Part shown: positions 39,412-50,400 of the stretch, in pieces
How the letters are laid out: every line of letters starts with the position of its first letter
Position numbering within the stretch: the first letter of the stretch is position 1
Origin: Effrenium voratum
Taxonomy: Eukaryota > Sar > Dinophyceae > Suessiales > Symbiodiniaceae
NCBI GenBank assembly: GCA_963377175.1
Contig: CAUJNA010001879.1
Location: forward strand, 964,859 to 1,028,858
DNA length: 64,000 nt
Direction: 5' to 3'
Notes under the pieces: generated by a model
Databases searched by the model: none
Seen by the model: the letters and a program-made list of their open reading frames with translations, nothing else
What the model was told of the DNA's origin: nothing
Position numbers and translations under genes: made by a program

Positions 39412-40748
39412 TTTTTCTCCATTGCAGACCTGCACCCTCTTGTGATGCATGCCCAATCCATGCCGCCTATATGACAGACACGGAGGCCTTCGGCCGAAAA
39501 GTCACGGTGACCACGAGTCACCCGAAACCCACACAAACCGAAACACAAAAAGTCGCAAGACCCAAATCACTCAAAGCGGTGCCTTCGGCACGAATTCTCA
39601 TCTGCCACTTTCTTAGTAGCACATCGTAACGGCTCATGCACAAATTGGACCAATTCACTTCACGCGGCGCCGTTTGCACCAGTTCTTAAATGCCACTTTC
39701 TTCGCAGCACATTGTAACGGCTCATGCACGAATTGTCTGTCCAAGCGGATCCAAGGTGTCACATCGGAAGTATCAGGCACTGTTTTGAAACTTTTGACGT
39801 TTCTAGCTTGCGATGCTTTGTGTCTTTCGACTACTTCTACAAGGATTGGTCCACTCTGCATTTGTGGCCTCAACGCAAGCCCAACACTTGCTTCATAGCC
39901 GAAAGCCCTATATAAGGATTGCGCACGCTTGATTTCCTCACAGGGCCACAAGGGGTGATCAAGAATGACCTTCAAGTCATTGAGCGCAAGTCTGAATGCA
40001 GCCAATGTGTGTTTAAACTCTGGCCTTGGTACGATGCTTGGCCTGCCGGGCCGGTCCCAATCGTAGATTGGCTCAAAGCTATTTCCTCCGACTTGGGCTC
40101 CTGTGGCCAATGTGAAATCAAGCCACAATTCAAAATAGGCTTGCTGTCGTCTGGATCTGCCTGCGGCCATTTGAGTGTACTTACCCACTTCTGCAAAAAG
40201 TGCATGTACTCACATCCCCAGAAATGACCAATGCACAGGCGTCCAGCGGAACCCATGACCTGCCCCACGATCAATACCGCAGTTCCTGAACAGGATGGAG
40301 CCGAGCGTGTCCCCTGGCAAAAATTCAACCTGTACACACTGATTCTCAAATTGCAGGTTCAAGCGCAGGTGCAAGTTCATGTCATGGACATACTTCTGCA
40401 TTGACTTCCATGTAGACATTTCCCTAGGCCACAAGGCTAAGCCTGGCAAACCACGCTGATCAATCTCGAAGCAAGGCGCCTCCGAAAACACTGGCAGTTG
40501 CTGCACATACCAAGGCTTGTTGCTACCTCAAGCATATCGATCGCCCCACGGTCCCAGGGTGGATATGGCTCGCCCGGCTGGTGATGCTCTCAAAACCCAC
40601 TGAAACACAACCCAAACCCAAACACAAATTCAACGTGGTTTTCACACTTGATGTCACGGTTCAATTGGTCATGCACGAAGAGGGGGCAGCACAAGTTCAT
40701 GCGCATCAAGCAAGCCCGCGCCGCCAACGCTTGAACCGATAAGGCTTG
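39412..40748 (-). mobile_element. Retrogene (processed copy) with 14-bp target duplication and spliced-leader-like 5' end
   Basis: TCCGCCCACTCATT occurs at 39,398-39,411 and at 40,749-40,762, flanking a 1,337-bp insert in the RNase H of the DIRS-like element. Removing the insert and one duplicate restores the host frame across AATGAGTGGGCGGAT (NEWAD). In minus orientation the insert ends in GGAGAAAAA (A-tail) and starts CAAGCCTTATCGGTTCAAG, matching the end of the dinoflagellate spliced leader (GTAGCCATTTTGGCTCAAG) at 13 of 19 positions. No introns are evident. Confidence 0.7.
39655..40506 (-). pseudogene. Coding part of the retrogene, unknown protein
   Basis: Two frames: 40,506-40,210 (VQQLPVFSEAPCFEIDQRGL, then LRLNLQFENQCVQVEFLPGD and GSILFRNCGIDRGAGHGFRW) and 40,188-39,655 (QAYFELWLDFTLATGAQVGG, LAAFRLALNDLKVILDHPLW, ending AFKNWCKRRRVK and a stop). 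The break near 40,200 needs one small indel. Composition and hydrophobic spacing look like a globular protein of about 270 residues. I do not recognise it. Downstream, an 88-bp duplication (about 39,594 and 39,682, sharing GTAACGGCTCATGCAC) spans the stop/3' UTR. A parental gene should exist elsewhere in the genome. Confidence 0.5.
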
Positions 40749-41019
40749 TCCGCCCACTCATTGTAGCGCCCTGGCAGATGAGTCGGCTGCAGAAGCCCAG
40801 GAGGCAACAAGCTGCACAAAAATTTGCAAAGGCCAAGATGTCGTGAACATTTTGTTAATGCCTGCTTCTGCTAAACGAGTAGCGCCCGCCACCAATATGG
40901 CTGTGTGTGGCTTGGAGGAGCGCTAGTTGCGCTAGCGTCTCGAAGCAGGCGATGTAGCGCTGCGCAGGCTTGGCAAGGCTGGGCCACACCTGACGGACAT
41001 CCTGCATAGTCCAGGTTTC

Positions 41020-42245
41020 CTAAAGGCTGTATCGGAGAGCGCTTAAGGCACGACCCAGCCATTCGAAGCAAATCTGGCTGGCCTTGGAGAGGGTAGTAAA
41101 TGGGTTGTTTGGGTCGGCTATGCGGAACCACGTAGGCTTGCTGGTGCCTGGAATGCGTGGGATGTCCTCAAGGCAGCGCACCGTGCGGCCTGCGATTTCC
41201 AAAATTTTGGACCCTGCAGAGATCCACAGGCTGGGAAGGCTGCTGCAGCAGGTTTTTAAATCTTTATTTAAAGATTTCCGAAAAGTTGGCCACATTTGTG
41301 GCTGGATGGAGCGCATGGAGCCTAGAGGGCTATTAAGATCGGCGTACAGCGGCGCCATCCAACGATCTCAAGTGCAATGCGACGCTGGTGGCCCAGATGA
41401 GCAGGCCAAGGCATTGCTCCAGCGTTTTGCGAGGCACCTTTTTCTCCCAAGGAGGGTTGTGATGAAAGCCTCCAGCTTGACCAGCTTTGCTTTCATTAGT
41501 TGGATGGGTGTCGTGGGCGAAATTTATCTCCCATCCGCACCACACAAGGCAATCCTGGAATTTTGCTCTTTTCCAAGAGATCGGCGCGGCGATGGCACAG
41601 AAAAATAGGTCCACTAGGGGGAACATTTCTGGCGCACGCGCACGGATTAAGGCGCATACAAGGTCGTCCACAAACAAGAAAGCCTTGTGTGGCTGCCATG
41701 CCAGCAAACCGTGGGGGGGGGCAGCAGGAAGGCTCCAGTGCGTTGCCACCAGTAACCCGAAAAAAGCCCGCCAACCCTATCCTATGATGATAGAGCTTGT
41801 TTTTGAAGGCGAAAAGCAAAAGGCCGTGCTCATCCAAGCGGACTTGAACCTGTTTGTGGGCGGCCTTGAAGTCAATGCTGGCTCCGATGAATGCCCCTGG
41901 CGTGTCCATCGGTTGGGTGGCTAGGGCTAGATCAGATGCCATTGGAAGGCTAACGCGTTCCGGCAAGTAACATCTGGTATTCACCTGGCAAACCGTGCTG
42001 TCTAGCACAAGGCGGGGATCTTTATTTTCAGCGAAGACTACATTTAGTTTTCCTATGGCGACACCCAAAGGCCATTTACGCTGGGCTTCTGCTACTGTCA
42101 GGTCGGTAGCGACAACCCAATTATTAGAAATTTCTTTATCCAAAAGCTTTGCACGACTTCGGGCTCTTCTTCCGCCGTTTTCCAGTTGCCTTCGCAAAGT
42201 TCCAAATCTGGCGTTGCGGAGGTGTTTGGGGGCTTTGCCGGCCAT
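41020..42245 (-). pseudogene. Reverse transcriptase of the DIRS-like element
   Basis: Frame 42,245-41,770 contains PLGVAIGKLNVVFAENKD, PRLVLDSTVCQVN and motif A in GASIDFKAAHKQVQVRLDEH (Asp at residue 125, with the D-x-K-x-A-H-K form of DIRS/PAT-type RTs). The next frame (41,749-41,333) has motif C in HKAFLFVDDLVCAL, then ISWKRAKFQDCLVWCGWEIN and the thumb (CLGLLIWATSVALHLR). A third frame (41,358-41,020) reads LYADLNSPLGSMRSI. The first break coincides with a run of nine G at 41,713-41,721. RT would copy the element RNA; this copy is dead. Confidence 0.75.
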
Positions 42246-42251
42246 TGCAGG

Positions 42252-43898
42252 CTACACGGTAGAGGGCTTAAGGGTACTCCTTCTTGCAGGAAAGGCAACA
42301 AAGCTAGGTCTGGGTCCCCCCATGACTCTGCCAGCTTGCTGACCGTTTGCGGGGCTCAAGTTGGAAGGCAACGGAACCTGCAAGGCCTCATAAGCAATTT
42401 GGACCGCTTCAGCGCATTCCTCCTCAGTCAAGGGCGATTCCAAGTTGCCCTGGCTGACATGTGCTATTATCCGTGTCACCATGTCGTGCTGATGGAGCCA
42501 GCGGAGCCAAGGCACGGCAACGGCTTGAAGGGGGTGATTTGGGTGCGGGCAACACCAGTCTGCTGATGAATGCATGCCTGCACCGTCGCAGACAGGGAAT
42601 CGGCAAGGCGCAAGGCTGGGCTGCGTCGGAATGGTGCTGTGCACGTTGCAGCGCACGCTTCACCACCCCTGTTTTGGACACCCTTCCTGCGCCCACGGAC
42701 GCCAAATGGCGTGCCAGCGACTCGGGGTACTCAGCGGTTAGCGCGCTGAGGAAGACCCCATTTTTGACCACTCCAGCAACGCTCGTGCGCTTGTATCTGT
42801 GATTGCAGCGTGCCGAGAGGGCTTGAATGCGAGGGCTGTTGCAGCCACTCTAGCCAAGACATCGCCGAAGGCGGCTGTTCCGAAATTACTGCAATGAACA
42901 AGGCTCGGCCTTGTTCATGGATGGCGTGGCTATCCCGGATCCGTTTCAACTGCGAGGGCGAAAGGCCGGGCACGCCGTTCATATGCTGCGGTGTTCTTAA
43001 GGCTTTTGGGCCGCCGGGTCTTAGTTTTAACCTAGAGTACTCCTTGCAAGCGGGGCAAGCATTATAAGGGCGATCAGCCCTGACCAACACAGTTTGACAG
43101 GGCTTCGAAAACCGTGTTGTCCAGCATATCATGTTCCTGGTTGTGGTTCAGGTCAAAAGGCTCGAAACAATCAAAGCCGCTGAGGTGACCTGCGAAAACA
43201 TCCAGCAGGAGCCCCCCCAGTTGCCCGGCTGTGCGCTGAGACGCGCTGCCCGTGTGGCCTTGCTGCACTGGCCCGGCACTTTGCTGCGGCGGCTCTGGCA
43301 ACGGAGCGCGTGCAGTGCAAGGCTGTACCGGCGAAGGCAGTGTCGCCCGACCCTGCGCCGGCCCAGGATCAGGGCTGCCGGATGCTTGAGCTGGCAATCC
43401 CGGTGTTGTGGAGGCACTGCTAGGCTCATGCGCCGGCGGTGCGTTGACACACAGGCGATGGCATTCCGCTAAGGCCTTTCTAAGGCGTGCTGCTGCCACG
43501 ATCCAGAACGCAGTTGCCGATGTGATGAAAGGCTGCAGATCTGCTATTGTTGGGAAGGCAAACGCGAAATCCAAAGAGCAGTAAAACCCCTTGGCCAACA
43601 CCAAATCGCGAAGGCCTTCTGGCACTCGAGCATCAGTGAGGATACAGCCAGAGGGCCAGCTTGATATAATGGGCAAACGGCTGTCGGCAAGATAGGAACC
43701 GCCATCAAGCGTTAGACATCTAACAAGGGCAAGCAATGCAAGTTCGCGCCTGGGTCTTCTTGGTGTCCCCTGGAGCGCTGGCCTGGGAGAGCGATGCAAG
43801 GAATGCCAAGCATAATTTGAAGCGGCCGTTGTGTGTGGGCACTCTAACGCAGGGGCCTTTTTTAACTCAACAGAGCAACGCAAGCCTTGCGTTGGCAT
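42252..43898 (-). pseudogene. Linker region of the DIRS-like element between recombinase and RT
   Basis: Broken frames with natural composition: ALVRCLTLDGGSYLADSRL, FITSATAFWIVAAARLRKAL, GGLLLDVFAGHLSGFDCF, CPACKEYSRLKLRPGGPKAL, SPSQLKRIRDSHAIHEQGRA, and VSQGNLESPLTEEECAEAVQ just upstream of RT. They are co-oriented with the flanking domains and probably one former polyprotein. The two close Cys (CPAC) could be part of a zinc site. No enzyme motif is recognised. Confidence 0.4.
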
Positions 43899-44289
43899 AG
43901 CTGCATGTCTGGGTGAACCTCACGTACAGCAAACGAGAGGTTCTTAATTTGCAGGCCGCGCGTGCGCATGAGTGTCGGTCATGGCGCGCACTGCCCCCCA
44001 AGGCATAAGGCGGACTCCTACGAACTCGGCGCTTGGCTGGGCCCGGCTTCCTCCAAAAAGGCGAGAAGTTTTCGGGCTCCGACTCGGCCTCCGACAACAC
44101 CAAGGCTGCTTGCTCCACTGTGAGGGCTTCCTCGTCCCTGTCGGTGTCTTGGCATAGCAGCCCCTCTACCTCACGCAGATAGAGAAACCGCGTAATGCTG
44201 GAAGGCAAAGACTTAAGGTCGGAGTTGCGCCGGCGGCTTCTCTTGTGGCGTTCGGAAGTGCCGGTTCGATTGTCGGGCGTTGGCCCCCT

Positions 44290-44720
44290 CTGGCCATAGG
44301 GCAAGGAGGGCGCCACCCTTGCCTGACTGCAAGGGCCAACTCCAATTGCACCCACAGGGCTTCGATTGTGTCGTCTCTGCTGTACAGCAGTGCGGACAAA
44401 AGGCGATGATGGCCCTGCAATCTCCGGCTTTCTTCTGGAAGGCGCAACTGAGCTGCAGCGCTGAGCAAGGCGCATTTAAGGCTGTGGAGTGTAAAGGCTC
44501 CGGCCTCTTGTTGAGTGACTAGCTGTCCGCCTTCTGACAACCAGGGCAGTTGTACGGCCCAGCGAAGGCATACCAGTGCTTGCAAGTAGGACATAGGGCG
44601 TGAAAGCCAAATCAGGCGTGCAAGGCAAAATGAAACTCTGTCTTTGGCTTCCAGTGCCTGCCCGCCCAACAAATCCCTCGGGTGAAGGGCCTAATGCGTT
44701 GGATGTCTCCAAACCTGAGG
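44290..44720 (-). pseudogene. Tyrosine recombinase of the DIRS-like element
   Basis: In the frame starting 44,672, residues 60-100 read FTLHSLKCALLSAAAQLRLP, then RRLQGHHRLLSALLYSRDD. This fits box II of tyrosine recombinases: HxxK/R (His63, Lys66), GHH (His88/89) and the nucleophile Tyr97 about nine residues later. The box I Arg is probably in SLRFGDIQRIRP, read in another frame at about 44,722-44,687, so one frame break separates the boxes. Such enzymes insert the circular DNA form of YR retroelements by Tyr-mediated strand exchange (family knowledge). The recombinase lies upstream of RT in reading direction. Confidence 0.6.
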
Positions 44721-44929
44721 CTACAGTGCGCACACAGAAGGAATGCGCCCAGCACTAAGCCCACTGCTGGCGGGCACGAACGTGACACGATGTGCGTGCC
44801 AAAATTGCTAGAGGCAGCGGCAAAGCTTCTCTCCTGTCATGTGGTGCAGGTGTTGATGAAAGAGCCCGGACTACTTGGATGGTCGGTTGGGCTTATAAGT
44901 GCTTGTGCCAGTTGTCAAACTTACGGGCC

Positions 44930-45082
44930 TACTTATAACCATGGTTGCGCTACTTACGAAAGAGTACGCGCGTCGAACTTATGTTCGAGTTACATAACTT
45001 CAACTATAAGTAACACGCGTCGGTGTTATAACACAAATTATAAGAACATATAACTCGGCGATAAGTGTAATCGTTGGGGTTA
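44930..45082. other. Short A/T-rich stretch leading into the satellite
   Basis: Contains several ACTTAT/ATAAGT and GTCGAACTTATGTTCGAG-type dyads related to the 22-bp satellite unit that follows. No gene. Confidence 0.4.
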
Positions 45083-45214
45083 CTAAGTTCGACGGTCGAA
45101 CTTGCTAAGTCCAACGGTTGAACTTGCTAAGTCCAACGGTTGAACTTGCTAAGTCCAACGGTTGAACTTGCTAAGTCCAACGGTTGAACTTGCTAACTCT
45201 GACGGTTGAACTTA
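45083..45214. repeat. 22-bp dyad satellite, six units
   Basis: CTAAGTCCAACGGTTGAACTTG repeats at 45,105, 45,127, 45,149 and 45,171, with variants at 45,083 (CTAAGTTCGACGGTCGAACTTG) and 45,193. The first unit contains AAGTTCGACGGTCGAACTT, a perfect dyad around one central base. The later units have lost exact symmetry. Confidence 0.9.
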
Positions 45215-46258
45215 GAAGACAAGTATCCATGTATCTGTGCGTGTCTACACGCATGCAATATATGGGCAGAGCCCGAGTCCGGCAGCTCTTCCACGCCAAG
45301 CCCAGGAGGCCAGCTGCTATGGCGCGTTACCCTATTTGTATCCCGCGGGGTTCCCCGGTAGGCCTATCGCGGCTGGGCATACTAGCCTCTTGTGTTGCAT
45401 TTTGTTTGAATCATTGGTGGTTGTGTTTATTTGTTTCTTAGCTATATTCATTGGTGGCTGCGTTATTTGTTGCATTTGTTGGCCTTTGTCATGTTTTCTT
45501 GGCGCGGTACTGAAAATTAAGACGTCTGGAACGTCTCTGACCCAATATATTTATAGACGCATTCCGTTCGTCTGTCTGTTTGTTTGTCCTTGGCGACGCC
45601 TCACACCTACAAATCCACGCCACCGCTTGGGATATCTATCTATATGGTTTTGTTAATTCTTCATCATGTTCAACGTCGCATGATCAGGCGCGCTTTCACG
45701 CTGCCATCTGCTCTGCAGGCAGTATAGCCGCGAGCGTTCCACCCTTGCATGCGCAGTGAAGGTCTGAGAACGTTATATGAGGCCTCAGAAGCGCACGGGA
45801 GGAATCCAGATAATAAACAGGATGGTAATATAATGACTTGTAAAAAACTAGATGCTGGGCGATGATGATAGCAATGCATCTCTGATCAAGAACAACGCTG
45901 CCTGCCGCCAGACAAGCGTGCGCATGAGATATATAGAAACGTCGCAACAGCTGCAGAGGCGCCAAGCTCGCAGCTGTCTTTGGCAGAGCCTGCAGCGCTC
46001 GCCGGGCGAGACGAGAGAATTGCGCCCCACAAGCCATGCTGCAAACATAGAGCCCATCAAGCTCACCCGGATATGAGAGAGCACATTTTCAACTTCACGC
46101 TCACTGCTGCGCACTGTGGAATCTATAGACACTGTTCAAAGAAACCAGCCCGCTATAGTCGGCCGGATGGCGTTCGCGTTTCTAACACGGCCCGTCCCAA
46201 TCGCGCTTGCGCTTCAACAAATTGATCTGTGGCCCCAAAGGTGTCATATCTACCGCGC
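45215..46258. other. Gene-poor region
   Basis: Only short frames without motifs. A plus-strand frame at 45,184-45,441 begins in the satellite and is not supported. Confidence 0.35.
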
Positions 46259-47059
46259 TCACGGCTTTGAACTCCTCCTGCATGGTTGCTTTGTCCCAAC
46301 ACACCAGAATTCCGCGAAGATCCCATAGCCTCGCATGCGGCGTGTGATTTCCTGGAAACCCCACTCTTGACACTCACAAACGCACGTTTTGAACCGAAAG
46401 GGGTGCTGGCCCAACTGGTATATAGCTTGCAAAGTTGCAAACATGTACGTTTTAAGCCAAAGGGGCGCCGGCCCAACTTGCACAGGTTGCGTGGTCTTTC
46501 TGACACAGGCCGCGAGATGCTCGCCCGTCACCGGGGAATGCCACACAACTGCAACCTTCTGTTTGTCCTCCGAGAACACCAACGTGGGCGCCACCACGCG
46601 GCACCCCTCCCTCACCGTCCGGAACAAGATGTCCAAGTAGCCCTGCTGCCGGTCCTTATACACGACAATCATGCGTCCACGGTGCATGCGCTCTTCCTTG
46701 AACTCAAACATCCGGCTGCTCATGGGCACACCAGTCACGTTAAGGTAGATCGGGAGCTTCATCTCCAGCTTGTCGGAGTTGCCACCGCGAACTGAAGTCC
46801 AAGAGCTCTCCCGCAGCCACGGCAAGCCCGCTTCTGGCATCCACGCCCTCTCCCACCGGGTGCCATCATCCATCACGAAACACGACATGCTTACTAAATA
46901 AACTAAGCTGGCAAGCGCTCCAAAGTTCCAGCCAACAAGCTGCAACCATGAGGCTTTGGATATGACACGCGAGCATATACTCGTTGCTCTGCGTAAAGCG
47001 GAGACGGTCGCTTGCCGGCTGACAGGAAGGTTCTTTTGTCGACTGGTCTCATGACACAA
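46259..47059 (-). CDS. Hypothetical protein or exon downstream of the interrupted transposase-like gene
   Basis: This minus-strand frame is convincing between about 46,880 and 46,400: VMDDGTRWERAWMPEAGLPW, KLEMKLPIYLNVTGVPMSSR, GRMIVVYKDRQQGYLDILFR, and PTLVFSEDKQKVAVVWHSPV. The strands alternate as in a beta-rich domain. The N-terminal 60 codons are less convincing. I do not recognise the domain. It is co-oriented with, and directly downstream of, the 3' remnant of the transposase-like gene (47,223-47,060) and could be a further exon of it or a neighbouring gene. Confidence 0.4.
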   Translation of the reverse strand: MCHETSRQKNLPVSRQATVSALRRATSICSRVISKASWLQLVGWNFGALASLVYLVSMSCFVMDDGTRWERAWMPEAGLPWLRESSWTSVRGGNSDKLEMKLPIYLNVTGVPMSSRMFEFKEERMHRGRMIVVYKDRQQGYLDILFRTVREGCRVVAPTLVFSEDKQKVAVVWHSPVTGEHLAACVRKTTQPVQVGPAPLWLKTYMFATLQAIYQLGQHPFRFKTCVCECQEWGFQEITRRMRGYGIFAEFWCVGTKQPCRRSSKP

Positions 47060-47228
47060 TCAGCCAAACCAGCTTTCTGGCACGATCCGTAGACGGCTGC
47101 CAACCTTGCAATACGTCAGACTGCCTACCAGGCGCCTGCGATCCACAACCACATCAGGCTGATACGCTTTGCATATTTCCTGAAACCCACACAGCTTCCA
47201 TGGGCGAAGCCGCGCAAACCCGTCAATC
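47060..47228 (-). CDS. 3' remainder of the transposase-like gene, cut off by element B
   Basis: Starting at the target duplication, the minus strand reads ATT GAC GGG TTT GCG: IDGFARLRPWKLCGFQEICK, then AYQPDVVVDRRRLVGSLTYC, to a stop after PESWFG. On the other side of element B the host frame ends EFLGFDAI in the same phase, so the two halves join without a break once one copy of CAATC is removed. This is the C-terminal part of the same protein. Confidence 0.65.
47224..47228. other. Target-site duplication of element B (left)
   Basis: CAATC at 47,224-47,228 matches CAATC at 54,489-54,493 on the other side of element B. Confidence 0.9.
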
Positions 47229-47427
47229 AGTAAAAATAACAGAACCGAACCCGAACAAACGACGTTCGAGTGCAACTCCTTTTGAGCCACACTTTGCGCT
47301 ATCCGGCCGATTCATCGACTCCTTCATGGCAACCAAAACTGTACATGCCAATCCATGAAACTCCTGTGACAACCAAACTGTCACCTCAAGCCAAAAAGGG
47401 TGATGTGAGTCTTAGCAAAACTTAACA
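47229..47427 (-). repeat. 3' LTR of element B
   Basis: 199 bp. Reading the minus strand it begins TGTTAAGTTTTG and ends TTATTTTTACT. No difference from the copy at 54,290-54,488 was found by eye. The 3' end is CT rather than the usual CA. The bases just inside (AAGCCGGGG) may be a weak polypurine tract. Confidence 0.95.
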
Positions 47428-47498
47428 CCCCGGCTTGAACTTTGCCGTTTTAGGCGTAGTTCATCCTTCTGTACATCACTCAAAATGAGTGTTCATCC

Positions 47499-50400
47499 TC
47501 AATCTTGCCTGATCCATCGCTCTGTTGGTCTGAGCTCGTTGGTTCTTCTCCTCTGCAATTCACGCTCAGTTCTTCTCCTCAATGCACCCATAGCCGCATC
47601 GGGATCTGTTTGCTCCTCGACTTGCCTCATCACAAACTGTGAAAAACTTTCCTCCTCAGGCCATTCTATCTCCGGTGCCTCTGGATGAGGCTCCGGCTCC
47701 ATTCCACTCTCATTGGAGAAAACTGGTCCATCTTCTTCATGAATGCCATCAATTACTGGTCTCGACCAGTAATGCAGTTCCCTCCAATCTTCTTCGTTTC
47801 CTTCTTCCTCTGGCATGTCCTCCCTTCTCCTCTGCAACGCAAGGACATCTCTCCTCATTTCTCCAATCGCTCTCTCATTTTCCAGCATCTCATGCACCAT
47901 TCTCTCCAACCGCTCCTCCAGATGGAGCCACATTCTCCTTCCCATCCAGGAGAAAATGCAAATGCTAAATATAGCTACCGCAAAAACTGAAATGCACAAA
48001 CATGTGTAAAATCCAGTCCACCACCATACATGTTGCTCGTTCTCTATTACCACATTCGCGTGGTCAGCTCCACGTCCTCCACCGAACATTTGCGCAATCA
48101 ATAGCGCCTGCAAACATTTCTTCCTACTGACATTGGAACCAAATTCACACACTGCACGATTCACATGCTCTTTCATCATCTTCTCCAATACATATGCATC
48201 TTTTTCCTCTTCTCCCACGCATATCGCCTCACCTGATTTGTTCAAGTGAACCATTCCAATGAAATACATCAGGAACTTTCTCCGCTTTGCTGTTAGCCGC
48301 TTTGTGTTCAAATCTGCCACATTCAGCTGCGTCCCTATAGGAAAAATACCAAACTCGCCATTTCTGATTGCCGCCTGAATCCAGCACAAGCGAATCTGAA
48401 AATGTTTCATCCTTCCAACCCCTGATCTCTGCAACCATTGCCGTCCACTGCTGCTGTCTGACCTTAATTCCAACATTGCCACGCGGTTGCAAATAAATTC
48501 CCACAGTGTCTTGATCAGTAATGCCTCACTTCCTGCTGATGTTGCTGCAAGCACCTCTGCCTCACAGCTAGAAAGGGCTATCGACTTCTGGCCCCTCGAA
48601 TACGAAAAGCACAAAATGCTGTTGATAAACACCATCACTGAGGTCGTTGACTGCCTCGTCGCACGATTTCCACCCCAGTCTGAATCACAGAACACTTCAA
48701 TCAATTGTTCACCCGCCTGTTGCACCTGCATGTGAAGCTTCTTCATCAAACTGTACCCCGGCTCCACACACTCCATCAATACACCCAAATCTCTTGTACC
48801 CATCAAGTACAGAATCAAGTGCTGCAAACAAACCTCTGCTTTCTTCGTGGGCTTGGCCATATGCGACGCCAAAGACTTCGTCGCAAATTGTATGTCCGCT
48901 CTCTCTTGCGCCATGTACATTGCTGTACCCAAGCCACTCCGAAATCTCTTCTTCGCTTCTCCTTCAAGCTCTGGTGTTTTGTCCGGCGTTCCCAACTCAC
49001 CATGTTCAGGAACCATCTTCACCTTTCTCCCATGCAATTTGTACAGCTCCTCCAGCACGTTGGTGTGCTTGCTGTTACTCTGCACTGCAATCCCACGTTC
49101 TGTGAAAATATATTTCTTCTTGAGATAGCTGATCTCTTCTCCATTTCCACGCGCACCATCCGGGAAAGGACCTTCCACCTGCAGCTTATACATCCTGCTC
49201 AGCTCATCCTTCAACCACCGGATATCAGCTTCTCGTCCTGCAACCAATTCATCATCCACATGAATGTTGATCACCAACTGCCGCGTACCATGCTTCATCA
49301 AAGAAGGCATATTGACACACTCCACAAAGCCTATATTCTTCAAGATTCCCGTGAACTTCAGAAACCATCTTAAAGCTGCATTTCGCTGCCCTGGCAAACA
49401 ACGATGTAATTGCCAAACCACACCTTCTTGGATGCCAAGTGCCTGCCGAATCCATGGACGTATCTCCACATAGCACAATTCCTGCTGTTCCACAGTTAGA
49501 AAAGCATCTCGCACATCCAATACCATAATCTTCCATCCAAATAGTAGATGCAACAAGAATAGCATCCTTGGCACTGAAGCCGCTGATGTTGGAGCAAATG
49601 TAGTCGCGTCTCCCTGGGTGGTTTTGAACTCTCGAGCTACAATACGACACCGTCGCTTCCAACACTCGTCTCGAAATCTCCAATCCCAAACTTCTTTCAA
49701 ATCAATGAATTTCCCTTCCGGATCACACTGCTGCATCTCAACCTCGCTCACCACCCCAAGTTGCTTCAGTTTCTCAACCTCTGCTTGAGCTGCCTCAACA
49801 TCAAGCTTCTGCTTCTCCTCGTCTGTCACCTGGGGCGGCTGTCCTTCCTCATTCTCATCTTCCTCCTCCAAAAGCTCCATTTCATTTTCGCAACATTCAT
49901 CGAACGCAAATTCCTCATCATCGTTCTCTCTCATGCCCACAGCATTCACACCTGCAAACATCGGTGGATACATTCCCACTCGCATTGCCCTGAGCTTCTT
50001 GGTTGGGCTTCCTTCTGCACTGTCACCCGTCTCCAACAGCTCAGTAAGCATAGCATCATCCGGTTTGAGCTTCTTCGCGCAGCTCTCTTCTTCTTCACCT
50101 CTCTCTCTTTGCTGGCCTCCGGCGACCATCCCTGCATCTGAACTGCTCCCCGGCTGAATTCCACACTCTCCTTCCAGCTTCTGAGCAATTTCTCCACTCT
50201 GTTCTTCCATCGATGACGGGCTGTCATCTGTTTCCGGGTCACTCGCCTGCTCGTCCTCCAGGTCTTCTACTCCACCAGCTTCTTCTGGGATCTGGGGAAG
50301 TGGAGGCATCATGCTTTCCACCGGCTTTGTGACCTTCCTTGGCTTCGCCGTCCAAGGTGATCCAGTCAACTCCAGAACCATATTGGGTTTCCATGGCTCT

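Larger units (their letters stand above)
37767..44720 (-). mobile_element. DIRS-like tyrosine-recombinase retroelement, decayed, with nested retrogene
   Basis: In minus-strand order: a tyrosine recombinase (44,720-44,290), a linker with little similarity (43,900-42,250), reverse transcriptase (42,245-41,020), RNase H (about 41,000-40,763, continued at 39,411-39,290), the GCAACCCC/GGGGTTGC module and then direct repeats of about 0.56 kb. There are no LTRs. Recombinase plus RT/RNase H plus terminal direct repeats is the signature of YR retroelements. The frames are broken in many places, and a 1,337-bp insert splits the RNase H. Confidence 0.75.
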
